64,000 nt of DNA from NCBI GenBank assembly GCA_948146395.1, contig OX411543.1:48894517-48958516 (forward strand), given 5' to 3'. The notes below the pieces were generated by a model. It ran no database searches and was not told where the DNA came from. It saw nothing but the letters and a program-made list of their open reading frames with translations. Both the position numbers and the translations under genes were made by a program. The DNA is from Fragum whitleyi (lineage: Eukaryota; Mollusca; Bivalvia; Cardiida; Cardiidae). Of the stretch, positions 22,174-34,250 are shown one piece after another. Within the stretch, counting starts at the first letter, position 1. Every line of letters begins with the position of its first letter.

Positions 22174-22398
22174 GAATTTGTCAGAATTCAAGATATATTA
22201 TGTTTGACGATGTTAGTTTAACTGCGATTAAGATTCAACCACTGTTAAGACCTTTTTTGGAACTAGAGGTTACAGCCACCAGTAATTACCATCTGTATCT
22301 CGAGCCCTCAATGGAGAGTAATCAGTCCGTCAGCCCCATCCCGCGGGGCTTCATATTTATGTATTCAATTAGGAAACTTAAATATTTGATTAACAAAA
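22174..22398 (+). CDS. Candidate in-frame cassette exon in the last ARID3 intron (hypothetical)
   Basis: An acceptor-like site (ttttttgagttacag, ending 22173) and a donor-like site (gtaagc at 22399) enclose 225 bases with no stop in the phase set by the upstream ARID3 exon. The length is divisible by three and the exon is phase 1 on both sides, so it could be included without breaking the frame into the final exon. It would add 75 residues between REKLES-alpha and REKLES-beta. The encoded peptide (for example FDDVSLTAIKIQPLLRPFLE) matches no domain I know. The frame remains open to a stop at 22443, so an alternative terminal exon is also possible. Chance cannot be excluded: splice-like sites are common in a 7-kb AT-rich intron. 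Confidence 0.3.
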
Positions 22399-23455
22399 GT
22401 AAGCGACTAATAAATGTACAAAGATATCAAACCCTTACCATTTAGGTGTGAATCAGTCAAGGAGAATTCGGCATCAATATACCCTTAAATTCGATAGAGC
22501 ATGTAGAAGAGAGTCTCTTGTAGCGACTTGGTAATTCATTAGATGGCCTTTGATCGTTAAATGATTCAATTAGTCCATCTCATTTCCCGTCTTGTACCAT
22601 ATCTCTTCATACTGCTGCCTTTTGGCGAAAGTCACAGATAATCGATTATCTTTAGCTCCAGATTTCATCTGCTTCTGCTTATTTCATTTTTTTTCGTCAT
22701 TTCCTGTAAATATGATTATCGAATACTATTTTCATTACATCAAACCTTTATCACTCGTATGAACCGCTTGATTAAAAGACTTGATTAATAAGCGTATTCA
22801 GGTGACCTTTTTTACTTCAGTATTACTAATAATACTCACATATGAGCATGTGCGTGACATTTTCAACAAGTTAATGTGACCGTGATGGAAAGACATTGGG
22901 CAGTCTGTACAATCATGCAATTTATTTGAACTGTTCTTAGATTGTAAGCAGAGACTTTTATCTGTATACATCTATTTAGTGCATAGTGAAGACTTTGATA
23001 ACATGTGCAACTGCACATGCTGATCTGAGTCTAAATTTTACGCATATGTGAATTGTTGGAAATGTCTCACACAGGCTCAATTATTATTATGGGGATATCC
23101 GAGAAGGGTATTTAATCAGCCCCAAAAAGAATAAAATTCATCAAAATAAAACCAGAATTAATTTGCATAAGAAAAGTAAAGAATTATTAATTTGAAATTT
23201 TTAAATTGAAACAAAATATCATCATAACAACAACAATAATGGACAAAAATCAAAAGAGAGCGGAAAGAAGGCGTAGGTAATAAGGTGCTGGTTAAAACCG
23301 TCATTCGAAACTACAAAACATCGTCGTCCGTTATTCGTTATTTTAAATTCAATGTAGCGATATTTTCATATTAAACAAAATAGGAGTATTAAAAGAAAGC
23401 TTGAAAATATGTTGGTTGTTCTGATAAATAAACATTGACTTATCTATATTTTCAG

Positions 23456-23562
23456 ATGACGGAAGGACCGAAATCGACAATTCCTTAGTGGTCTCAATGG
23501 AAATCAATGGCATCATGTATCAAGGGGTCTTATTCGCACACAATCCAACTAGGAGGATCTGA
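23456..23562 (+). CDS. ARID3: ARID3 homologue, terminal coding exon with REKLES-beta and the stop codon
   Basis: After a ttttcag acceptor the exon completes an Asn codon and reads DGRTEIDNSLVVSMEINGIM, then YQGVLFAHNPTRRI and TGA at 23560-23562. The VEINGIMY-x-GVLFA motif is the most conserved piece of the REKLES-beta region, here MEINGIMYQGVLFA. The phase matches the exon ending at 16139 exactly, giving HLKITSRNDGRTEIDN across the junction. The tail after GVLFA is only eight residues, much shorter than the Ser/Gly-rich tails of vertebrate ARID3A. The intron before this exon is 7.3 kb and holds many repeats. Confidence 0.95.
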
Positions 23563-23675
23563 GAATTCCGCATACAGAGGTCGCTAGTGTAGAAACGTTT
23601 TAAACGCGCATGCGCGAGCTCTCCGAACGAGGCTCATATTTATGAATATGATGCTTGACGTTCTAAAGAGAATTT

Positions 23676-23719
23676 AATAAAATTCTCCCTTCGTGTACCT
23701 CGTGAGACAATCAAATAAA
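23676..23719 (+). terminator. Two candidate polyadenylation signals for ARID3
   Basis: AATAAA hexamers occur at 23676-23681 and 23714-23719, 114 and 152 bases after the stop codon. They are the nearest canonical poly(A) signals on the coding strand. The second is followed within about 25 bases by a T/G-rich stretch (gctgtatgttgcagtctt) suitable as a downstream element. The resulting 3' UTR would be short, and later hexamers could be used instead. Confidence 0.45.
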
Positions 23720-26400
23720 GACATATGCTGTATGTTGCAGTCTTATAACACTTGTGATGTGTTATGATAAAACGAGATTCATAAGACTGGAACTGTCAAA
23801 GAAATACATCAAGTCAATATTGGACAAAGGTTCTAGTCTAATGGTATATGCGACAGTAACAGTTTATAATTAGCTGCATTTTATGTTGTTTTTCTTAATT
23901 CATACGAGAACACAATCAAAATGACATGTATGTCTTTTATGCACTTAGCGTATGGTGTAATTTTGTTAATGAGGCGAAGCTGTTATCAAACATTATTTTC
24001 AAAAGGAGCAAAAAGATAAATAACAAAATGACAATGGATTCATCAATTACAAAATAACAGAAACTAGCACCGAGCAGTTTTTTCTCTTACATTAGCGTTT
24101 AAAAATTTCATAAATTGATGGGTTGACGTTTTATTCAACCATCGACGTTATTGTAATAATGTACCCAGCGTACAACGGCTTACGCTGTACTCGAAGAATT
24201 TCAGTGACTGAGAAACTGTGTATTAAAGCCTGCGAGACTGATTTTTATTCAAATAAATTCCTTTTCAATAATCCGAGTAACCTGACATTCGGTTTCGAAA
24301 GTTAACTTTATGTTCAAATCGCTGCCACAAAAATATTATATCTAGCACTCCAGGGTGGGGTTGACGACATGTTTACGAATTCTTCTATTCAAAACAGATC
24401 TTAACAAAAATGTTGATATATGCTATGCTTGTCAGTCGTTAATTTTATTTTTTTCTGTTGAAATTATAAACAATTATTGTTTTTTATAAACTGAATTTTC
24501 GTACATCTTGTAGTGTGATAAGACCGCTATATTGACTCTCTGTCTTGATTGTAATCAAAAGTGTTGTTCAATGTCAACTTAGACTTTGAAGAAACAATAA
24601 TTATCCCTGACATTGACATTACAAGATGTGACTTAGGCGTGACGTAATTTGTTGAGGTGATTGGTTTCTATCACAAAATAATCGAACATTTTATTTTCGC
24701 GAGTTTACTGCTGTAAGATAAAATACAAGAGACTATAATTCGAATACGCTAATGTGACTTGTGATTACGGTATATTTTTATACAATCGACGAGTCAAAAT
24801 AGCGAATTCAAGTTATACTTCCCTAAAATAAAGTGAACACAATTCATCGTTGGGTTACCAACTTCAGATGCTATTCAAGCAAGTTGCGTGGTTTTGATAT
24901 TCAATTGGCGAATAAAGTTTAAATGTAAATATGCCTACTATAAACCATGGTTAGCTGATTAAAAAAATGGAATATGCAAACTTACTGCCTCACTTTAACA
25001 GTAATTTCAACGACCCGTGACTCTGGCTCTGCATGCGTTTACGATATTTGGCGACTAACCTTTGAAAGAACCATCAATATTGAAAAGTAAACTTGCAAAA
25101 TTACGTCACGGCTAAGCCACGTCCTGCCAGATGAATAATAACACAGAATACTCTAGTTTTACTTTAAATATTTGTCGTTTTTGATATCGACCAACTTGAT
25201 TGAACATAAGCGAGTAATTAGTCATGTTCGTATGTAGGTTTTTGCTTGGATTCATATACTCAACTAACATGGTTTGGGCTACTAAATCGGAGTGTAGTTT
25301 ATCATTCTGAGTTTATTATAGGGATAGGTTTTCTTTATATTAAGTAGATACTTTGAAATATCAGAAAAAAAATCGTTCTCTTATACACCCTCTTGACTCT
25401 TTGTAATGTGTCTTTGTGCAATCTGAAAACTCAATAAAACAGTACGTATAAGCCGTAGGTACGATTTTATTTATATTCTAAGACATAAAGCACGAAGCAA
25501 ATTCTAAGTGAGCGACATTATAAACGTCGTGAATACAGCTTGAATAAGATGTAGTTGCGATGCTTAAGTCATCCATCACCGAACAATATTTCAAAACGAA
25601 CGACGAACATGACGGAGCTCAACGTTTCACTTCCGGTTGAAATAAATGAGTTGCGTGGTCAATCGATTATACGATTCACTGCCGCAATCTGTCAAATGAA
25701 AAGTTATTTCTTCTTATTTGATAGACACACAAGTAATCGCGAAAGGTTACATAAAACAAGACAACCCCTAAAATCCATGACATATTTGTTTCTTATCAAT
25801 TTTCCTTTGTATATTTTATATGAAAAGTGCAATATCATCCTCATGACCTTACTGCAATGCTCATCTAAACATTTCCGAACTTTGTCAATGACAAATTTAA
25901 TATTAAAATATTTGACATGTAGAACAACGCTGTTGGCCCAAAGGTAACCATGGGAATTCAAGTGTAAAGGAACACAATGTGCGCTACTTAGGTAGTTTGT
26001 TTAATTTTCCGAGTGACGAGTTTTGTCTCTACCTTTTGGTCTATCGACGTAATTTTCTGTGTTCCATGTCGAATTCCTAAATACAGATGTCTCTGTGCTA
26101 AATATTTGTTACTGCCTATAAATACTAGTATATAGACAGCTATAACTGTTTTGCACAGAGCCATCGATATGTTCAACATACGAGAAAACCTCTATTCTTA
26201 AATGATATTATGTTAACTTTTTAAACATGAATTGATGGTATGTCTTATCATGAAATAAGTTTACATTGTCTTAGTATTTTTTGTACATATTTATCATTTT
26301 GAATGTTGATATTCATCAAATTTATTTAAAAGGTATAATAAACTTAATGTTAAAAACATGAACTCATTATGTTGTTGCTACTAATCCAAACAGTTATAGT
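23720..26400. other. Region downstream of ARID3, AT-rich
   Basis: Apart from the repeat at about 24600-25150 that matches 19561-19830, I see no element here. Open frames at 25555-25961 run on both strands and show no domain or codon signal I recognise. Confidence 0.45.
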
Positions 26401-27140
26401 TCAAACTAACTGACGTAAGAGTTGACAGCTACTTGCTTCCAAGTCATCAAGACCCCGAAGTATCATTTGTGTTATGATACAAAAAGTTCTAGTCCAAACA
26501 ACCAATCGGAAGGTTTGGCAGCCACTCGCTTCCAAGTCATCAAGACCCCGAATTGGCATTACTGTTATGATACAAAAAGTTCTAGTCCATACCACCGATC
26601 GGAAGGTTTCACAGTCACTCGATTCCAAGTCCTCAAGACCCCGAAGTATCATTTCTGTTATGATACATATAGTTCTAGTCCAAACCACCAATCGGAAGGT
26701 TTGACAGCCACTCGATTCCAAGTCCTCAAGACCCCGAAGTAGCATTGATGTTACGATACAAATAGTTTTAGTCCAAACCACCAATCGGAAGGTTTGGCTG
26801 CCACTCGCTTCCAAGTCATTAATACCGCGAAGCTGTATTGCTATTACTGACGATACAATTAAGTCTAGTCCAAGCCATCTGTTGAAATTTTTTGACAGAT
26901 ACTCACTCAATAGTTATAAATAGACCGAACAGGTAATGTCATTACGATACAAATAGTTCTAGTCCAGGATACCGGACGGAAGTTTAAACATATTCTCACT
27001 TCCAATTCATGAAGACCGAAAGTGGTTGTGCTGTTACAATACAAATGGTTCTTGTTCAAGACACTGGACAAGAGTTTTGACAGCCAACAACTTACAAGTC
27101 ACAAAGACGCCGAAGTGGTTGTGCTATTACGATACATATC
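26401..27140. repeat. 93-bp tandem repeat (minisatellite), about eight units
   Basis: The block tatgatacaaaaagttctag starts at about 26473, 26566, 26659, 26752, 26848, 26943, 27035 and 27128, giving a period of 92-96 bases. Sub-blocks ccaatcggaaggtttg and tccaagtcatcaagaccccg recur in each unit. The first four units are most alike and the later ones are progressively decayed. Because 93 is divisible by three, long frames stay open on both strands, including 169 codons on the minus strand with a 31-residue repeat. Nothing indicates translation. Confidence 0.92.
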
Positions 27141-27350
27141 TGAGTCTGAAAACACGATCTTATAAAGTGATCACGAGTAAGACTGGACTTTGATGCTCTG
27201 GTTAAGGATCATGCGTTGTTTGTGAGCTTGAAGGCACAATCTCAATAAGATGCTGAAATAATTCCAGTCACCATAATATCTAAAAAATGATAATTTGATG
27301 ATAATTTATGGTTTCAAAGAAAAGGTAAGAGATACAGAGAGGGTAATATC

Positions 27351-27509
<159 letters not shown>

Positions 27510-28279
27510 AATGGGTAAAAAGGACAGGTACTTAAATATAAATCAGAAGATTAAGCGATACGTCTGTTAGATTATTAACTAATATCGTCTGCCAATTAAT
27601 CTGTATAGATTTGACCTGCGATCTATTATCTACATTGTCTTCTTATAGACCGTAATCATATTCTATAGGTGTTAACATTTTCATATGGATACGAATTGAT
27701 ATCATACATCGAGTCAGGACAAAATACGTCATTACTAAATCCACAATGGAAAATTCTTCATTGTAAATAAACGCCCGATCATATTTTATCTAGCTCATAT
27801 ATCTGACAATTTCCCCCAAATAGAATTGGCAATTCGGATGTATGATTAAATGTGTAGTGGTTGTCGTTTATGCTGTAATTATAAATCCTAATGGACAAGA
27901 TGTCTTTCGGACAATCAAATAAAACGCGTAATATACTGTTGAAAACTATCTAAAATGTTTCTTTTATGAGTTTGGGATCAGCGAATTATGACTGGTATCA
28001 CTGTGGATTAACATCGCCGGACATCCTGGACGAATGTAGACTGGCTCCCGTCCCACTGATCTGAGGTATTGTGAATAAAGAAGCCAAATTCAACAAGAGA
28101 AAGAAAATTTCTTATCAGCTTATATTCCTCTGACTGGCCGATCAGTATTTGAGAATATAGGAGGTAATTTGAAATAAAATAGTTACACATGAGTGGTCTA
28201 CCTTATTAATTTTAAACTTAACTGACAGCCTGGGAGCCAGGCTAGGACGAATGCTACTTTCTGAAATCCAAAAGCAAAG
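27510..28279. other. AT-rich non-coding stretch
   Basis: I see nothing recognisable here. Confidence 0.4.
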
Positions 28280-28630
28280 TACAGTCGATATTGCTCGAGC
28301 GACCACGTGTATTAAGCGACCAATTTTATTAAGCGACCACCATAAAAAGTCCCTTCACCGTAAGCAAAATCTCAGAAAAAGGGACATTCTTCACGAAAAG
28401 TTCGTTACTGTTGAATCTGATGTTGTTTGAACCCATTAGAATCGTCTCAATAAGACGATTCTAATGGGTTTAAACATCATAGGATTTAGTACGACTTGAC
28501 CGATAATCTATAAATGCGATCAAAATGAACTGTCACATTTATTATGATATTTTGTATTAAGCGATCATTCCCATAAACGACCGCTTTTTGGTGGTCCCTT
28601 AGGTGGTCGCTTAACACAAGTTTAACTGTA
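28280..28630. mobile_element. GCGACCAC hairpin MITE, full copy with internal GACGATT hairpin
   Basis: The left end is tacagtcgatattgctcgag and the right end is ggtggtcgcttaacacaagt followed by ttaactgta. The arms carry several ttaagcgacca motifs in inverse orientation. The middle holds a near-perfect hairpin, aacccattagaatcgtctca with ataagacgattctaatgggt (28430-28470). Confidence 0.75.
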
Positions 28631-28644
28631 TACTCAATTGATAA

Positions 28645-28887
28645 GGGCCCAAGGTTATAAAAGTTTTCTCAGACTCAGGCTCAATTTTCACAAAATTTTA
28701 AATTAAAATAAATGCATGAAAATAAAAGATAATATTAATAAGTTGTTATTTATAACAACTTATTAATATCATCTTTTATGTTAATACATTAAAATTAGTA
28801 ATAAAACAGAATTACGGCTTTAATCTCAAATTAAAATTAGAGAAAAATTTGAATTGAGCCTGAGAAAAGTTTTATAACCTCGGGCCC
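28645..28887. mobile_element. GGGCCC-AAGGTTATAAAAGTTTTCTCAG palindromic MITE, copy 1
   Basis: The ends are gggcccaaggttataaaagt and acttttataacctcgggccc-type sequence. The centre is a perfect AT-rich hairpin, taataagttgttatttataa with caacttatta. A second copy is at 57981-58217. Confidence 0.85.
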
Positions 28888-30319
28888 AGATACCTCTTTA
28901 GAAAACCGAAAACAAACTATCTTGCGGAACTCTGAAAGGCCATTTTACACGTTTAAAACATAAATGCTTAAAGTCTTTAAATAGATAGGTAATATAATAA
29001 AGCCTTTTGTAGAAAAGAAAGTTAACTCTGTAAAACGCTAAAGCACTGAATATAATTCTACTGCGAACTTTCGAAAACAATCAGCGAGAAACCCATACAT
29101 GAACGTTTAGTGATACTTGATTCAGTACGTGACATTTCAAACAATTTCACATGCGTGCAAGGCATAGTCTCTGGCCAGCCTGCGAATCCGAACAGTCTGA
29201 CCGGAGTCTTCACTATGCACCCTCAGTCTGTCAAAAGATAAAGTCTTAACCCCTAGCTTTAGGACAGTCAGTGAATATTTCTATTTCAGTTTAGAAGTTA
29301 TTTGGTCTAATCTAAGTTTGTGCCCTCGCACATGTTAAATTGTTGGAAATGTCAAACACTAGCTTACTGAAATTCGGGTGTTTTGTTATGCCATGTCTAA
29401 GTGTAGAATAGTTTGTTGAAAGGTAATACCGATGAGGATTGCGATTTGCATTGTTTCGTGAACATTAACTATAAACTTGATGAAATCTAATCACTCGGCT
29501 ATATTAAAGATTGGCTGTTCACCAATATCTTGATATGAAGTGCTGGTCTTTAATAATTATTCATAAACAATACGAATATCTTTGCCATATAAATTTTGTC
29601 GAGAGGATCGGTAGGTGTGCCATTTCTTATAGGGATATTCGGTTGATTGTTATTGCTCTCTCATACAAATTTAAAGTTTCTGCTTATAAGAAAAATAAGT
29701 GTTCAATTTTAGGGTCTCCTTATTCCAGTCCTGCGTTCAGGGTGGCATTTAAAATTCTTCACTGAAACAAACCGACTCCCAGCATGTAATTATTACATGA
29801 TCGAAACCACCAACCTAAAATGTGTCAAGGTAAATGATGCCTTCGCAAACATGTTATCAGTCCCCAATACCTTTAAGATATAAGACTCAAGATATAAGAC
29901 ATATTTTAAGATAAGAGCGTTCTCTTATGATATAGCTGCAATAATGTACCCCTCTCTCTGATATGCTGCCAGTCGAGGGCTACAATTTCCACCCTATTTG
30001 TTTTTTGTTGCAGTTATCAAATTTCTGTATTTCAAACTGAGAGGTCATCTAAGAACTAATGTCATACTTACGTAAGTTTTGAAAGCAAATAATGTTAAAG
30101 GAACCAATACATCACTTGCATTGTTCTTAAAAAAGTGTTTTCTTTTTCAATTATTCAAATTTTCGAAGTTTAGAGGCCATGACAGTTATGTTGATCATGT
30201 GATTTATTGTGACGTCACTTTGTTTACTAATTCCATGCTGTCAAAACAGGTGCTAGGTAAAAAGCATAGTAGCAATTTTTACCCACCTTTCAAAACCTTT
30301 GCTTTTTTGAAGCATCTAG
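28888..30319. other. AT-rich non-coding stretch
   Basis: A degraded GTGACCCGTCACG-family fragment lies at about 29150-29225 (cagcctgcgaatccgaacag). No gene or further element is recognised. Confidence 0.4.
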
Positions 30320-33001
30320 TACACTGTATGGAAACACTGTACGGTAGTTTGCAACGGTATATTCAAAATGGCGGATAGGCGTTCGTGAAAAAGTAAGTGT
30401 TCTTTATTTTTGTTCGATATTACTTTAATCTGTCATCCTGTAAAATAATAACAACATTTACGCAATCAGCTTTGAATACGTTTTCCATCGTACCTAATGT
30501 TTAAACACCCTATAGCACCGTCTGTGTGTAATACAGCTTCAAACATAGTGTTTTGATGACATTTAAAATTGAAGCGCAAAACGAAAGTAGAAATGGCAAT
30601 ATTTTCCCTAAAATGACTGCACCAGCAAAATCAAATGTGGCGGTGGATGGGGACAAGATATCTCCCTAAATATGACCCAAAATGTATTTGATCTAGCCCC
30701 TTGTCTAGGAAATATAGACACTTGAAAAATTCGATGGTGTACGCTACAGTTAAAACCGAAACTAAACCACTGAACAGTGCGGTATATGGATATATTTGTA
30801 CTCACCGGTTTAAATTCCGAATGAAAAATCTGTACGCAACGGTTTATATAAATTATTATGTGAAAATCTTTCAACTGATTGAATAGCTAAGAAAGGTGAA
30901 AGGTGGCTTTGATACTTGCTTAGTACTGCAGAAAGACGAATATGTTGTTTTTCTTATTTTTATTTGTTTTGCCTTGAAATGAAGAAAATCGTCGAAAGAG
31001 TATCATTAAAAACAGTTTTAAATCTAATTAAATGTTTCTACTTAATTCTTCTGTTCATCCTCAATAATTTTGTAAGATCCTGTACAAATCGTTAAGATTA
31101 AAGCGCTTAACACAGGCATACAACTAAAAAATTGTCGGAGTATATTTCAGACATTCTTCTCGATGATGTAATATTAATTTATGTTTTTTTTTTTTTTTTT
31201 TTTTTTTTTTTATTGAAATGAAGAAAAATAATTGAGAGGGTATCATTAAACACCATTTTAAATCTAATGTTATGTAATTACTAGTTCTATGTCTTAGAAA
31301 GTTTCAGTTTAGTAATCAAAACAGTTTTATAAGTTTGAACCTAGATTGTTGTTTCTGATATCATACGAAATGCTTTCGGTTTTTTAAATTTCAGCTTTAG
31401 AAGATTACAGTTAGAAGAAATCTTATCAAAATAAATGATTTAATACTCAATAGTTCTGATACACATAAGAAAATAGTTCTATTTCTTTTAGTTATCTCTT
31501 TAAGACAAATATCTTGTAATTTCCTTCCACAACATTTTTTATTTAACAAGAAATTTTAAATGTTTTGAGAAAATTCATGGAAGCATATAGTTGCCAAGCT
31601 GCGTATCTTTCCGCCCTTCCAATCTTCCAAAGTTATTGCTATATAGTCCTTGCCCATGTCTTAAATTCCTTGATAAACCCCTTCAAAGGAATCTAGTATA
31701 TATTTTCACCGTTCCATAAACAAAGTTATTGAAAAGATGGTTTGGGTTTGAAAATAAGTTTTTCTCGAATTCCTTATACCGTTATTGTTAAACACAACGG
31801 ACGTTTTTAAAAAGTGTTCTATTAGAAAAAGGAATTGGTTTATGTAATTTGGACAATTCATTTATCGCACACATAGGGGAGACTAGTATTTCGTCAAATT
31901 GTTGTGCATCGTTTTTTTTCGAATTGAATTAATACACATAAAAGCGCAACTATTTCTTTCATACAGTAGTTCGATAGCACAATTAAGAATGATCGATTTC
32001 ACATGCCTTACCCGCGCTATTGACTGACACGTGACATCGTTAAAAGCACCCCCGTTGAAGCAAAAGATAGCTCCTAACATCGCCCATAAGAATATGGAAT
32101 TTTAAAACAAGCAGCTATCACCCTAACCACTGTAACGCCGCTTTTAACATTTTTCAGTCTTATTACATCATCGAGAAGAATGTCTGAAATATTGATGAGT
32201 TTTATGCCTTTGTTAAGCGCTTAAATCTTACAGGGTCTTACAAAATTACTGAGGGAGGACAGAAGAATTAAGTAGAAACATTTAATAAGATTTAAAACTG
32301 TGTTTTATGATACTCTTTCGAAAGTTTTCTGCATTACCAGGCTAAACAAATTAAAATAAGAAAAAGAACATATTCGTCTTGCTGCAGTATTAAGCAAGAT
32401 TTAATAGTATCAAAGTCACCTTTCACCTTTTCGTGCTATTCAATCCGTTGAAAGATTTTCACATGATAATTTATATAAACCGTTGCGTACAGATTTTCAT
32501 TCGGAATTTAAACCGGTTAGTACAAATATATCCATATACCGCACTGTTCAGTGACTTAGTTTCGGTTTTAACTGTAGCGTACACCGTCGAAATTTTCAAG
32601 TGTCTATATTTCCTAGACAAGGGGCTAGATCAAATACATTTTGGGTCATATTTAGGGAGATACATTGTCCCCATCCACCGCCACATTTGATTTTGCTGTT
32701 GCAGTCATTCTAGGGAAAATATGGCCATTTCTACTTTCGTTTTGCGCTTCAATTTCAAATGTCTTCAAAACACAATGTTTGAAGCTGTATTACACACAAA
32801 CGGTGCTATAGGACGTTTAATCATTAGGTACGATGGATAACGTATTCAAAGCTTATTGCGTAAATGTTGTAATTATTTTACAGGATGACAGATTAAAGTA
32901 ACATCAAACAAAAATAAAGAACACTTACTTTTTCACGAACGCCTATCCGCCATTTTGAATATACCGTTGCAAACTACCGTACAGTGTTTCCATACAGTGT
33001 A
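30320..33001. mobile_element. Long-TIR DNA transposon, non-autonomous, arms of about 850 bp
   Basis: The left arm (30322 to about 31170) and right arm (about 32155 to 32999) are inverted repeats with scattered differences. The termini are cactgtatggaaacactgta and its inverse, flanked by the 5-base direct repeat TAGTA (or just TA). Matching blocks include aaaatggcggataggcgttc, gtagcgtacac-type and gagaagaatgtctgaaat-type sequence. The 980-bp middle holds a poly-T tract (31183-31211), a second copy of a 70-base block of the left arm (30973-31045 versus 31211-31280), and possibly a reversed SINE 3' fragment near 32108-32162. No transposase is recognisable. CACTG ends suggest the CACTA/CMC group, but this is unproven. 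Confidence 0.85.
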
Positions 33002-33768
33002 GTAGCCTGAATCTATCTACTACCTTACCAATTTAAGTGATTTGACAAAATTTTCCATTCAATTTTCATCTTTTATTATGATCAAAGCGAGTTTGTTTAC
33101 AAAAAAATACAACGGCTCCCAAATATGGCGACCTGATTTTTCATTAGCTGGATTTTGGCGAGAAACGGGAGAACTCACGAGATTTTCAATAACATCAACC
33201 CAAAATGGCCGACATTGAAGGGAAAAAGTATGATTTTCAGACAGTGATACTAATAAAAGTGAAATTCTTGGGATATTTAAGTTTGTGCCTTTAAATTTTT
33301 ATTGAGACTTATAAATAACCAAGGTAGGTTAAGATGGTAAAATGGTGTTTGTAGCATTGACACATGTTCCAAAAATTGACCTTAAAATGCCCGGAGTGAA
33401 TCACTCCGGGCGCTGCAACATAGAATAAAGAGGGACGGCGTCGTATCAGACATCTCCCACATCAGATTTTCAAAGGAGGGATACGTTATCGTATCTTCTT
33501 ATGCTAGTATGGAAGTTTAGAATAAAATCCCCACTTTCATAAGAGAATCGAACACAGTTCGCATTTTTAAGAACAGATTGAAGGTTTATGAACTGAACCG
33601 ACGAAATATATAATTGTTTCTGCCTGACCTTATTTCAAAAATAGGTGTGTTAAGTTATACTCTGTGTGTGTCCGTACGTGATTCTTTCAAATTTTATAAA
33701 TTTGTCCGTGCTGAATTTTGTCTTTATCAATTGTAGGACTAAACTTTATGTAAAATGATGAGAGGGAG

Positions 33769-33771
<3 letters not shown>
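33002..33771. other. Non-coding stretch with a small perfect hairpin
   Basis: An 11-bp perfect stem with a one-base loop (gcccggagtga, inverted) lies at 33389-33411. Nothing else is recognised. Confidence 0.45.

Positions 33772-33863
<92 letters not shown>
33772..33863. repeat. (GA)n microsatellite, about 92 bp
   Basis: A pure GA dinucleotide run, preceded by gagggagaaaa. Confidence 0.98.
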
Positions 33864-33866
<3 letters not shown>

Positions 33867-34250
33867 GTAACATGTTGATGTTCATGTAGAGAGGTTTTGA
33901 ACCAAATTTAATACTGCTTATTTTTACAAAAAGACAGTTTGTCCAGCTAAACTATATATCAAATTGAAGCTGTAGATGAGTACAAGCAGTTGCACGACAT
34001 AAGAGGCCCCATCTCATAACAAAATACCATTATGGAAAAAGAGATATTTTGTTCAAAACCAACAACTTCATTTCGGCTGAATAAAATTTGCCTAAATTTA
34101 ATCAGAATGTAGACAAATAGTCAAGGTATAACTGCAACCTTAGATATAAAACTCAGTCTCAAAAGGCTATTTTGAAGCAATCAATTTCCATTTATTTTGT
34201 CAACATACATGTCAAACCTGTTTGATCTGTTTTTAAAATAGATATTAGGT

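Noticed and set aside
26401..26910. 169-codon minus-strand frame with a 31-residue repeat
   Set aside because: It coincides with a 93-bp tandem repeat, and the opposite strand is equally open. No start context, splice sites or domain was recognised.
26401..27140. CRISPR-like array
   Set aside because: Units are contiguous tandem repeats of 92-96 bases without unique spacers, in a eukaryotic setting.
33389..33411. Strong GC hairpin as a bacterial-type terminator
   Set aside because: There is no T-run after it and no gene upstream. The window is eukaryotic.
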